A stretch of 51,035 bases of DNA, taken from Rhodospirillales bacterium. GTDB taxonomy: Bacteria; Pseudomonadota; Alphaproteobacteria; Rhodospirillales; Shumkoniaceae. Below, one piece after another: positions 9,035 through 19,280 of this stretch (its first letter is position 1; each line of letters starts with the position of its first letter). The stretch is from positions 1 through 51,035 of the forward strand of contig JANQJG010000085.1 of NCBI GenBank assembly GCA_028281785.1, in the 5' to 3' direction. The notes under the pieces were generated by a model that was given only the letters and a program-made list of their open reading frames with translations, was not told the DNA's origin and ran no database searches. A program made the position numbers and the translations under genes.

Positions 9035-9130
9035 GCGTCATGGCCGGCGAAGGCCGGCCATCCACGACTTAAAGAAAGACGTGGATGCGCGGAACTGATC
9101 CCCGGATCAAGTCCGGGGACGCGCATGACG
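9035..9130. repeat. Palindromic intergenic repeat (GTCATGGCCGG...GATCCCCGG type)
   Basis: Consecutive hairpins (TGGCCGGC GAAG GCCGGCCA; TCCACG...CGTGGA; CCCCGGATCAAGTCCGGGG) start with GCGTCATG and end with GCATGACG. It directly follows the stop of pgl and may also end transcription. Similar repeats are common between alphaproteobacterial genes. Confidence 0.65.
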
Positions 9131-9134
9131 ATTC

Positions 9135-9896
9135 TCATGTGTGTCTGCCGTGCGAAAGAGCGGCAGCAGCGGCGCGGTCGAGCATCCAGAGAAGGCGGCC
9201 ATCGCGGGGGCGGACCCGCGCGGCGGGCAGGGCGCGGTCCTCGGCCTTGCGGGGTGCGAGCAGGCGGGCCAGCATCGGGGCCTTGTCCGCGCCCTGGACG
9301 AGGAAGAGGACGTTGCGCGCAGCGTTGATCACGCGGAGCGTCAAGGAAATGCGGTCATGGGGCGGCTGGGGGCTCTTCGTGGCGATGGTCAGTCGGCGTC
9401 CCCCGTCGATGTCGGGGGTGGTGGGAAAGAGAGACGCCGTGTGCCCATCGCCGCCGATCCCCAGCAGAACGAGATCGAGGGAGGGGAGGGCCTCGCCCGT
9501 GACCTCTCGTAAACGCGACTCATACGCGGCGGCGGCGCGGGCCGGCGCGATCTCGCCTTGGATGCGGTAGATGGCGGCGCCTTCGGGCAGACCGCGCAAC
9601 AGCGTTTCCTCGGCCATGCGATAGTTGCTCTGCGGATGGTCCGGCGGCACGCAGCGCTCGTCACCCCAGAACACGGACACCTCGGGCCAGGAGAGACGGC
9701 CTCGATGACGCGGACCGGCGAGACGCGCATGCAGCGCCCTTGGTGTCGAGCCGCCGGAGAGGGCAAGAGAAAACCTCTCGCGCGCGAGTTGGGCCTGCCG
9801 CCCGATGCGGACGACCTCCTCGGCCACGGCCTCGGCGAGCGCGGCCGGGGAGTCGAGGACCTTGACCTGCTCCGACCTCACGGAAGCCCCGCGCAT
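9135..9896 (-). CDS. pgl: 6-phosphogluconolactonase
   Basis: The 253-residue protein belongs to the SOL/DevB family, which hydrolyses 6-phosphoglucono-1,5-lactone to 6-phosphogluconate in the oxidative pentose phosphate and Entner-Doudoroff routes. Family motifs are clear: LALSGGSTPRALH near residues 43-55, VFWGDERCVP with SNYRMAEE, and the LLGIGGDGHTASLFP block. Its start overlaps the end of zwf by 19 nt, implying translational coupling, and the two form an operon transcribed leftwards. Edd is not in the window. The ATG at 9896 is taken; a GTG five codons in is an alternative. Confidence 0.93.
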   Translation of the reverse strand: MRGASVRSEQVKVLDSPAALAEAVAEEVVRIGRQAQLARERFSLALSGGSTPRALHARLAGPRHRGRLSWPEVSVFWGDERCVPPDHPQSNYRMAEETLLRGLPEGAAIYRIQGEIAPARAAAAYESRLREVTGEALPSLDLVLLGIGGDGHTASLFPTTPDIDGGRRLTIATKSPQPPHDRISLTLRVINAARNVLFLVQGADKAPMLARLLAPRKAEDRALPAARVRPRDGRLLWMLDRAAAAALSHGRHT

Positions 9897-11356
9897 TCGA
9901 AGGGGTCACTGCCAAACTCTTGCGACTCGACGACCATCTTGCGGGCGGCCTCGGGCCCCCAGCTTCCGGAGGGGTAGGGATGGATTTCCCGCGTTTGTTC
10001 GAGTAGCGGCGTGAGCAGACGCCAGGAGGCCTCGACCTCGTCGGCATGGACGAAGAGGGTCTGGTCGCCCTGGAGCACATCGAGGAGAAGGGTCTCGTAA
10101 GCCTCGGGCATTTTCCCGAAGGTCCGCTCATAGCTGAAGGTCAGCGGCACCATGCGCATCTCGAAGGGTTCGCCCGGCACCTTGAGCTGAATGCCGAGAA
10201 AGAAGCCCTCGTCGGGTTGCAGGCGGAGAACCAGGGCATTGGGGTGGTGGCTGTCGCAGCCGACGGATTCGAACAGGCTGACGGGCGCCGACTGGAAGGT
10301 CACCGAGATCTGGGTCAGCCGGCGCTTGAGCCGCTTGCCCGAGCGCACGGTGAAAGGGACGCCCTGCCAGCGCCAGGTATTCACGGCGAAGCGGATGGCG
10401 GCGAAGGTCTCGGTCGTCGAGTCGTCGGCGACGCCCTGCTCATCCCGGTAGCCGATGACCTCCTTGCCGTTGAGGCGGCCCGCCGCGTACTGGCCGAAGA
10501 CCACATGTTCGGGCCGGATGGGCGTGATGGCGTTGAGGAGCTTGATCTTCTCGTGGCGGATCGCTTCGGCGTCAAAGGTGATGGGCGGCTCCATGGCGAT
10601 CAGCGCGAGGAGCTGCATGACGTGGTTCTGGATCATGTCGCGAAGGGCGCCGGAGCGCTCGTAATAGCCGCCGCGCCCCTCGACCCCGAGGTCCTCGGCG
10701 ACGGCGATGTCGACGGCGGCCACGCGGTCGCGGTTCCACAGCGATTCGAAAATGACGTTGGCGAAGCGGAAGAAGAACAGGTTCTGGACCGTCTCCTTCC
10801 CCAGATAGTGATCGATCCGGTAGATCTGGCTCTCGTCGTAATAGCGGTGCACGACCTCGTTGAGCTCATGGGCCGAGGCGAGGTCCGTGCCGAAGGGCTT
10901 CTCGATGACGATGCGGGTCCAGCCCGGGCTTCTGTTGAGGCCGGCCTCGCCCAGCCCTTTGATGGTCTCGGGGAAGGCCTCGGGCGGCAGCGACAGATAA
11001 AGCATGCGGTTGCCGGGGAGGCCATGCTGCTTCTCCAGCGCCTCGATCCGTTCGCGCAAGGCCCGGAAGTCGTCCGGCTTGCGGTGGCCGATGGAGTGGT
11101 AGTGGACGCAGTCGTTGCACCAGGATTTCGCCTCTTCCGGCCCGACGCCACCCTCGGCGATGGCCTCGCGCATGACGGCGCGGTAGCCCTCGTCATCCTG
11201 CTCCGCGCTGCGGGCGAGGCCAAGGATCACATGGCGCCCCTTGAGATGACCGTTCGCGCTGAGACGGGCCAGCGCCGGCATCAGCTTGCGCTTGGCGAGA
11301 TCGCCGGTGCCGCCGAATATGATCGAGATGTGGGGCTCAACGACGCGGTCGGACAT
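9878..11356 (-). CDS. zwf: Glucose-6-phosphate 1-dehydrogenase
   Basis: The 492-residue enzyme oxidises glucose-6-phosphate to 6-phosphogluconolactone with NAD(P). The coenzyme fingerprint GGTGDLAKRK is at 15-24, the substrate-binding active site RIDHYLGKE at 180-188, and EKPFGTDL at 152-159. Length is normal. The ATG at 11356 has AAGGA eight bases upstream and gives the expected N-terminus; the open frame extends further upstream through a palindromic repeat but is not coding there. It lies upstream of, and overlaps, pgl. Confidence 0.96.
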   Translation of the reverse strand: MSDRVVEPHISIIFGGTGDLAKRKLMPALARLSANGHLKGRHVILGLARSAEQDDEGYRAVMREAIAEGGVGPEEAKSWCNDCVHYHSIGHRKPDDFRALRERIEALEKQHGLPGNRMLYLSLPPEAFPETIKGLGEAGLNRSPGWTRIVIEKPFGTDLASAHELNEVVHRYYDESQIYRIDHYLGKETVQNLFFFRFANVIFESLWNRDRVAAVDIAVAEDLGVEGRGGYYERSGALRDMIQNHVMQLLALIAMEPPITFDAEAIRHEKIKLLNAITPIRPEHVVFGQYAAGRLNGKEVIGYRDEQGVADDSTTETFAAIRFAVNTWRWQGVPFTVRSGKRLKRRLTQISVTFQSAPVSLFESVGCDSHHPNALVLRLQPDEGFFLGIQLKVPGEPFEMRMVPLTFSYERTFGKMPEAYETLLLDVLQGDQTLFVHADEVEASWRLLTPLLEQTREIHPYPSGSWGPEAARKMVVESQEFGSDPFECAGLP

Positions 11357-11448
11357 GCTCGGTTCCTTCTGTATGTCCAGGGTGTAGCGTGTGCTATCGC
11401 CCTGGAGAGTCAGGGTAACTGCCTTTTGACGGCCCACAGGGTCCATCT

Positions 11449-11564
11449 CCTCTCCGCCCCTGGGGGCGGAGAGGATCAAGGTGAGGTGGGGGAGTTGGGG
11501 ACGTGAGCCCACCTCACCCGGCTCGCTCCGCTCGCCACCCTCTCCCCCCTGAAGGGCGGAGAGG
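11449..11564. repeat. Intergenic palindromic repeat, copy 1 (GGTGAGGTGGG family)
   Basis: This element begins CCTCTCCGCCCCTGGGGGCGGAGAGG in essence (split hairpin) and runs through GGTGAGGTGGG and CCCACCTCACCCGG to the CCACCCTCTCCCCC end. It is nearly the reverse complement of 46295-46423. It lies upstream of zwf in a 370-bp spacer (11357-11726) that otherwise shows no gene. Confidence 0.7.
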
Positions 11565-11726
11565 GGCATTTGGATCCATTCGCCCCCGAAAACTTCAAAA
11601 TGGGACGGCCCCAACGTAAGAGGATGGCGCGCCGATCGCCTCCAACTTGGTGCGCTTGGACGCCCGTTCCAAGCGCAGGGAACAACGCAAACGCGTGATT
11701 AGTCGTTTGCGGGCTTCCTCCAGAGG

Positions 11727-12350
11727 TTATTGACGGCGCGTCTTGAAAGATTCGACGGCGAGATCAGAAAGCTTCAGGTTGCCCAACTGAAAACCGTAGT
11801 TGAGTCTCATCAGGATGACCTTCCAGCCGTTCTCGGTCCGGACCAGTTCATGATCGTAATGGCCGACGACGATCCAATAATCCTCGCCTTGGGTGTTGGG
11901 CAGATAGTGGGAGGCGAAGACCTGCGAGAGGCAATGCGCCTTGTCGCCGTCGATGGTCACGAGATGGTTGGTTATGAGATGCTGGGTGCGCTCATAGCCG
12001 GGCAGCACTGTTTTCCAGGCGGCCACGATCTGATCCGGGGTCAGCGTAGCCGGCGAGCCGCCGTCGCCGCCGGCCACCGCGGCGGCATAGGAGGTGTAGT
12101 CGAGAATCACCTCGTCGGCGAAGGCCTCCTTGACCCGATCCCATTGGCCGAGATCGGCGAAGGTGCCGATCGAGTTGACGGTGTCGATGATCTTCGCACG
12201 GTCGATGACATAGGCCATCGTGTAGTCCCGATCGGGCGGCATGCGGGAGGGGATGTCGGCGGCGGCGGCCCGACCGCTCCAGGCGGCGATCACGATCCCG
12301 AGGACAATCGCGGCAACTCGTCGCAAGGATATCCTCCCTTTTTCTCTCAT
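11727..12350 (-). CDS. Secreted SnoaL/NTF2-like protein
   Basis: This 207-residue protein has an N-terminal signal peptide (basic start, hydrophobic VAAIVLGIVIAAWSG, probable cleavage after AAAA near 30). The rest fits the cone-shaped NTF2-like fold. It opens with an IDRAKIIDTVNSIGTFADLGQWDRV helix region, continues with FADEVILDYTS and ends with the beta-rich WIVVGHYDHELVRTENGWKV. SnoaL-like domains are used by many small enzymes and binding proteins, so a specific reaction cannot be given. It is transcribed away from the coiled-coil gene next door. Confidence 0.65.
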   Translation of the reverse strand: MREKGRISLRRVAAIVLGIVIAAWSGRAAAADIPSRMPPDRDYTMAYVIDRAKIIDTVNSIGTFADLGQWDRVKEAFADEVILDYTSYAAAVAGGDGGSPATLTPDQIVAAWKTVLPGYERTQHLITNHLVTIDGDKAHCLSQVFASHYLPNTQGEDYWIVVGHYDHELVRTENGWKVILMRLNYGFQLGNLKLSDLAVESFKTRRQ

Positions 12351-12480
12351 ATGCGTTGGCCACTCAATTGTACCGGTAACTTATGACATCGGAGCGGCAA
12401 CACCGGAAATCGAGTTCCCGTGAAGCACCGCGATAAAAGACTTGTACGCTCCTTGCCCTCGACATTGCCGCGATTGCGGT

Positions 12481-12508
12481 CCGGATAAGCAATGGCCACC
12501 TTATCCGG
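12481..12508. promoter_or_regulatory. Inverted repeat upstream of the coiled-coil gene
   Basis: Perfect 9-bp arms CCGGATAAG and CTTATCCGG flank a 10-nt spacer, ending 43 nt before the start codon at 12552. It could be an operator or a 5' UTR hairpin; no T-run follows, so it is not a good terminator. Confidence 0.45.
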
Positions 12509-12551
12509 TGGGGAAGGGGCGATCATGCCGCCCCTGCGAGAGGAAATGACC

Positions 12552-13613
12552 ATGTTCATGAACACCGGAAGGCGCAGTGCGCGCAGGAACTTCCTTGTCT
12601 TGGCGGCTTTGGCTCTGACCGCGTCGCCGACGGTGGCCGTGGCACAGGCGAATCCGCTGGACAGCCTTATCAAGAAATCCCTGGAAAATGTCGCGCCACC
12701 ACCGGCTTCACCACCCGAGGCACCCGGGGCCGGCCCTCAGGAAGGTGGGGCCGGTTTCGAAAACCTGCTCCGTCAGATCGACGAGAAGGAAGGGGTCATT
12801 ACGACGCTGCAGACGCAGCTCTCGGACAAGGACGGTCTTCTCGCGGGCCTCCAGGAACAGCTCGCGGAGAAGGATGGAGTGGTTGGAGCGCTCCAGTTTC
12901 AACTCAGCGAGAAGGACGGCCTGCTCGCCGGAATGCAAGCGCAACTAACCGAAAAGGACGGATTGTTGGAGGCGCTGCAAACCGACCTGACGCGGAAGGA
13001 TGGGTTTGTTGCGGAGCTTCAGGGACAGCTTGCGACGAAGGACGGCCTTCTGGAGGGGCTGGAGGGCAGACTCAGCGAAAAGGACGGACTGCTGGGGGCG
13101 CTTCGGGGCGAACTGACGGAAAAGAACGATGTGCTGGGCGTGCTTACCGAGCAACTGGCCGACAAGGACGACCTGATCTTCACCCTCGAGGACAGGCTGA
13201 CATCGATGTCGGGCGTTGTCGCCACCCTCGAAAGCCAAATGTCGGCGACGCAAACGCATATGGCCCGGCTGCGCTCGCAATTCAGCGATCAGGACAGCCG
13301 CGTTGCCGGCCTGGAAACGCAGGTCATTCAGAAGGACAACCGGATCGGGGAGCTGTCACGCGAGCTCGCGGGCCGGGCCCGGGAGGTTTCGGAGCTCCAG
13401 GCCGAGCTGTCCACGGCACGGACCCGCAGCGAGGACCGAGGGGCGGCGCTCTCAGGGATACGGGGCGAGTTGGAGAGCCTCCGCGAGGCGGCCAGCACGA
13501 GCGCCGCGTCCGTCGCATCCCTGGAGATGCAGCGCTTGGTGCTGGGCGGCCTGCTTCTGATCGCGGTCATCGGGATGGTCGTTCTCTGGCGCCGGGGCGT
13601 AAAACCGGCTTAA
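12552..13613 (+). CDS. Secreted coiled-coil protein of 14-residue repeats with C-terminal anchor
   Basis: This 353-residue protein has a signal peptide (RRSARRNFLVLAALALTASP..., cleavage after VAVAQA). A short Pro-rich stretch follows, then about fifteen consecutive 14-residue units with consensus KDGLLxxLQxQLxE, two heptads each. A last hydrophobic segment (LGGLLLIAVIGMVVLW) ends in RRGVKPA, giving a C-terminal membrane anchor. The early units are near-identical and later ones drift. The pattern predicts a long parallel coiled coil projecting into the periplasm, perhaps structural. The ATG at 12552 (with another at 12546) follows GAGAGGAA. No named family is recognised. Confidence 0.7.
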   Translation: MFMNTGRRSARRNFLVLAALALTASPTVAVAQANPLDSLIKKSLENVAPPPASPPEAPGAGPQEGGAGFENLLRQIDEKEGVITTLQTQLSDKDGLLAGLQEQLAEKDGVVGALQFQLSEKDGLLAGMQAQLTEKDGLLEALQTDLTRKDGFVAELQGQLATKDGLLEGLEGRLSEKDGLLGALRGELTEKNDVLGVLTEQLADKDDLIFTLEDRLTSMSGVVATLESQMSATQTHMARLRSQFSDQDSRVAGLETQVIQKDNRIGELSRELAGRAREVSELQAELSTARTRSEDRGAALSGIRGELESLREAASTSAASVASLEMQRLVLGGLLLIAVIGMVVLWRRGVKPA

Positions 13614-13642
13614 GATAAGAATATTGGGTGCTTACGCTCGTC

Positions 13643-13662
13643 CATAGCCCATGAAGGCTATG
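13643..13662. other. Small hairpin between two genes
   Basis: CATAGCC and GGCTATG form a 7-bp stem around CATGAA, 30 nt after the coiled-coil gene. There is no T-run, so it may be an mRNA 3' end structure or weak terminator. Confidence 0.35.
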
Positions 13663-13694
13663 AAAGGTCTTGCCTGTCTCAAGGAGCATGCGCC

Positions 13695-14078
13695 GTGGAA
13701 ACGTCCATTCTGATCGCCAAGTTGATCGGTCCTCTTTTGTTGGTGGCGGGCCTTTCAATCCTGATCAATCCCCAGGGCCTTCGGGACATGGCCGGGGAGT
13801 TCCTGGCCAGCCGCGCCTTGATTTTCCTTGCCGGGGTGCTGGCTCTCCTGGCCGGGCTCGCCATTGTCAACACGCACAATGTGTGGACCCTCGGCTGGCC
13901 GGTCATCATCACGATTTTCGGGTGGGTATCGGTTTTCGGCGGGGTCATCAGAATGGCCTTCCCGAAGCTGACCAAGTCCATCGGCGAGACAATGCTGAAA
14001 AAGGACGCCGTCCTGCGTGTTTCCGGCGGCTTTCAGACGGTTCTCGGCGCCTATTTGATGTTCGTCGGGTACCTGTAG
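13695..14078 (+). CDS. Small four-helix membrane protein
   Basis: The 127-residue protein has four predicted transmembrane helices (about 5-23, 39-58, 66-86 and 108-126), separated by short loops. The GTG at 13695 is preceded by AAGGAG with 8-nt spacing, which fixes the start; a nearby ATG at 13688 is in another frame. I do not recognise the family. It follows the coiled-coil gene on the same strand by 81 nt and could be co-transcribed with it. Confidence 0.6.
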   Translation: METSILIAKLIGPLLLVAGLSILINPQGLRDMAGEFLASRALIFLAGVLALLAGLAIVNTHNVWTLGWPVIITIFGWVSVFGGVIRMAFPKLTKSIGETMLKKDAVLRVSGGFQTVLGAYLMFVGYL

Positions 14079-14292
14079 CCGCGCCCGAACCGCATGATCC
14101 TGCCCGATTGCCTCAACAACGTGTCTGTAGTAGAACATAAAAAGAACATTTGAGCATTCGAAGCGGTCTCGAACCAGATCGATGCGGTGAATGTCCACGG
14201 ACCCTAAACGGCAGTGCCGTTATCCAACCTTTTATCTTTTGTCATTAAATTGCGTGCATGTTGTGACGATCGTCACTGTGAGTCGGGGGTGA

Positions 14293-14309
14293 CTACCCAT
14301 AATGGGTAG
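14293..14309. promoter_or_regulatory. Palindromic operator candidate
   Basis: CTACCCAT-A-ATGGGTAG is a perfect inverted repeat with a single central base, sitting in a broader weak palindrome (GAGT...ACTC). This shape suits a dimeric helix-turn-helix regulator. It lies about 260 nt upstream of the rpfC-like start. No binding protein is identified. Confidence 0.45.
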
Positions 14310-14337
14310 AGGCACTCACGAAGGAGCAGCGCCGAGT

Positions 14338-14382
14338 ATGAAAACCACGGAAAAACGGCGGGAATCGGCCCTTGTGACGTGA
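14338..14382 (+). CDS. Possible 14-residue leader peptide
   Basis: The frame MKTTEKRRESALVT starts at an ATG with AAGGAG 11 nt upstream and closely follows the palindrome at 14293. It is too short to judge by composition. It may be a leader peptide for the rpfC-like gene or chance. Confidence 0.2.
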   Translation: MKTTEKRRESALVT

Positions 14383-14566
14383 CAGGTTTGGCATGATTCC
14401 AGACTCTTTTTGGACAAAAAGCTAATGCCAAGGTTGCGTTGATGCCCTGATCGCTTCATCATAGGCTTCAGAGATCGTTTAAAATGTTAACGTTACGACT
14501 TTGAAGACTAAGGTTTGGTGGTGGGATCGGTCATCAGAACAGCCGCAGTGCTTATAGGAGCGCGGT

Positions 14567-17143
<2,577 letters not shown>

Positions 17144-17329
17144 TCACCTGCAGACAGGCCGTTCGTTCCCCGCAGGGACGCTCTCCCATGGGGACAAGGG
17201 AAGCCAAGGATTTGCGCAATGACGGGCCGAAGTAGAGGTCAGCGCCTCCGGCGGCGCGCGCCGACGAAGTTTGGAGACGTTTCCGTTTCCGGGGCTCGAT
17301 CGACGGCCCGCCGCCGACAGGAAACCCCG

Positions 17330-18391
17330 CTATCCTTCGGTCGTTTCAGGGCCCGCCGCGGCGACGGGCGCGGACCTGCGCTGGGAACGGGTCCACAACC
17401 GGTCTTGCGCCATCGCCAGCCGTTCCATCTTGCGCACGTCCTGGCGATGCACCTTCATCGCGGCGTCGACCCAGAGGTCCGTGATCTCCTTGAGCTCCTG
17501 CCGACTGACCGGGCGGGTGATCCCGCGTGCCTGATAGACGGCCTGCCGTGCCCAGAAAGACCGTTCGTTCCGAGCGACATAGTCGTGGACGGCATCCACG
17601 CCCGCGCCATCCTCGGCAAGATAGTCAACCACGCCGAGGTGATGCATTTCCTCCGCCGTGTAGATCCGGCCGCTGAGAATGAGTTTTTCCGCGGTGACCG
17701 CGTTGAGCCGGCGGCAGAGGAGAGTGTACCCGCCCATCCCCGGGAAGAGATTAAACAGGATTTCCGGAAGCGCGAACTTGGCGCTGCGTTCGGCGATGAT
17801 CACGTCATCGGTCAGCGCCGCCTCGAAGCCGCCGCCGAGGGCGTCGCCCTGGACCAGCGAGATCGACTGGAACGGCACGTCCATCTTGGTGGTTCGCCGG
17901 TACTGGACGTCGATGCAGGTATAAGCATATCGGCGAAGGCCGTCGCGGTCCTGGTTGCGAATGCACTCGACGAACCGCGGGAGGTCCCCGCCCAGGTTGA
18001 AGATGCCGGGCAACCGCGAGGCACTCACAAGGTATTTGACGGGCGGCTCGGCACCGGCGTCGAGCCGGTTATGGCTTGCTTCGACATGTTCAAGCACCTG
18101 CCGGATGTCCCGCAACAGTTCAAGCGTTACGCTAGGTCTTCGCGTGAACTTCTGAAATTGCCACAGAATTTTGTCCTGCGGCTCGAATTCCAGCTCGACT
18201 TCCTCGAACTTGGGGAGATCGTTGAGCCAATCTACCGGTTTCGCCCGCCGCTCACGCCGGGCCAAGGCCATGCGGGCCAAGGGTTGAAGGCTGGGGTCGA
18301 CCCGTTGAAGCATCGGACTCGAAGGGCTGGCCGGGGCCTCGCCATCCGGGGACTCCGCCTGCCATGCGCTGGGATTAAGTGAGTTGGACAT
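17330..18391 (-). CDS. rpfF: RpfF-like DSF synthase (crotonase family)
   Basis: The 353-residue protein is an enoyl-CoA hydratase/isomerase-fold enzyme whose sequence follows RpfF closely: FNLGGDLPRF (131-140), LVQGDALGGGFEAAL (179-193) and LPEILFNLFPGMG (208-220). RpfF is a bifunctional dehydratase/thioesterase that makes cis-2-unsaturated fatty acid signals from 3-hydroxyacyl-ACP. Its two catalytic glutamates, 20 residues apart (141/161 in Xanthomonas), are here Glu190 and Glu210. ITDLWVDAAM near 303-312 matches the RpfF C-terminal helix. An N-terminal extension of about 65 residues, Pro/Ser-rich then charged, is additional. The ATG at 18391 has GGAGG seven bases upstream; the frame remains open further upstream but without homology. 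It lies between an RpfC-like and an RpfG-receiver-like gene. Confidence 0.85.
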   Translation of the reverse strand: MSNSLNPSAWQAESPDGEAPASPSSPMLQRVDPSLQPLARMALARRERRAKPVDWLNDLPKFEEVELEFEPQDKILWQFQKFTRRPSVTLELLRDIRQVLEHVEASHNRLDAGAEPPVKYLVSASRLPGIFNLGGDLPRFVECIRNQDRDGLRRYAYTCIDVQYRRTTKMDVPFQSISLVQGDALGGGFEAALTDDVIIAERSAKFALPEILFNLFPGMGGYTLLCRRLNAVTAEKLILSGRIYTAEEMHHLGVVDYLAEDGAGVDAVHDYVARNERSFWARQAVYQARGITRPVSRQELKEITDLWVDAAMKVHRQDVRKMERLAMAQDRLWTRSQRRSAPVAAAGPETTEG

Positions 18392-19280
18392 GCTTCCCTC
18401 CAAGACCTGGTCCTGTGTTTTTTGCCCATCGAATGGAGGAAAACAGCAGACCGAAAGATCCGCGAGCGATAGGCGGGAGAAGCCCTCGTCACGCGGAAAT
18501 CCGCTGCCCCCTCTCGACGTGTCCCCAAAAAAGAGTAACGCTTTTTTCGCGAATGCGCGAGTAACTTGTGGAGAGACTCGGTTTCGCCGCGCGATTATTG
18601 CAATCGGTTCGCAAAATGGTCCTCCGTTCACCCGCCCTGAACCACAGATCTGGCTGCGTACAACCATAAAGCCCCGTTTCATGAATAGTACACGAGTTGC
18701 ATGTCGGATCGATGACTCTGCCGCCCAACAGCGGGAGCGGAGCCGGTTTGTCTTCATGAAACCCAACGAAAGGATAGGGGTAGGAGGGGATTCTGAGATT
18801 TTGAATGATGTTTTGCCTGGGCCGCGGAGGAAGGTCGGAACAATATTTTGGGAGTTCCCGGACAGCCGGTGCAACCATAAGGTGGCTATACCGGAGGCTC
18901 CCGAGGGGCTGCCGAGATCGGTCGATGGCCGAGGGTCTTTAGAAAGGCTTGACCGCCATCTCGGTCGCGGCGGTTGGAAATATTTCGAAGATTCAAAGAG
19001 ATTAAGTGATATTACGAACCATTCAAATTTAATGAACACGTTTGGGTTGGCCGCTCCGCCGTCAAGACTCGACGGTTATCAACCATTCCGTGCCGGTCGG
19101 ACCCGAGGGAAGGGGTCATGGATCGGCACTGGGGAGTCACGACTTGCGATCGTCCGGAGCTCGCGATCGTTTCGATCTTTTGGGGAGAAAGCGGGGGCCA
19201 TTTTAGGTTTATCTTATCTTAGGTGGTATTCTTAACAATGCTGGCACGCTAAGAATAAGCGTGATTGACGGAGAACACCG
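18392..19280. other. 889-bp non-coding region between rpfF and receiver-kinase genes
   Basis: This long divergent spacer must hold the promoters of both neighbours. It contains a hairpin AAAAAAG-AGTAACG-CTTTTTT (18527-18547) and a weak inverted repeat ATTCTTA/TAAGAAT about 50 nt before the downstream gene. Open frames on both strands are present but have no recognisable protein features and unusual composition. It is large enough for an unrecognised small RNA or short gene. Confidence 0.4.

Larger units (their letters stand above)
14079..14566. other. 488-bp leader region of the rpfC-like gene
   Basis: This non-coding, relatively AT-rich spacer holds a 17-bp palindrome (14293-14309), a possible 14-codon ORF (14338-14382) and an AT-rich hairpin CTTTTTG-GA-CAAAAAG (14405-14420). 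The length and structure suggest regulated expression of the sensor kinase downstream. Confidence 0.45.

Noticed and set aside
12780..13330. 42-bp tandem repeats considered as a CRISPR-like or satellite array
   Set aside because: The repeats are in frame and code for heptads of a coiled coil, with no unique spacers.
17219..18382. Plus-strand open frame across rpfF
   Set aside because: It mirrors the RpfF-like gene and is Arg/Asp/His-rich without recognisable features.
18384..19235. Open frame of about 280 codons in the rpfF upstream spacer
   Set aside because: The frame has no Shine-Dalgarno site, no homology I recognise and mixed composition; likely a chance frame in non-coding DNA.
19243..19265. 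Possible sigma-54 promoter (TGGCACG...) before the receiver-kinase gene
   Set aside because: The -12 element TTGC is missing at the required spacing.
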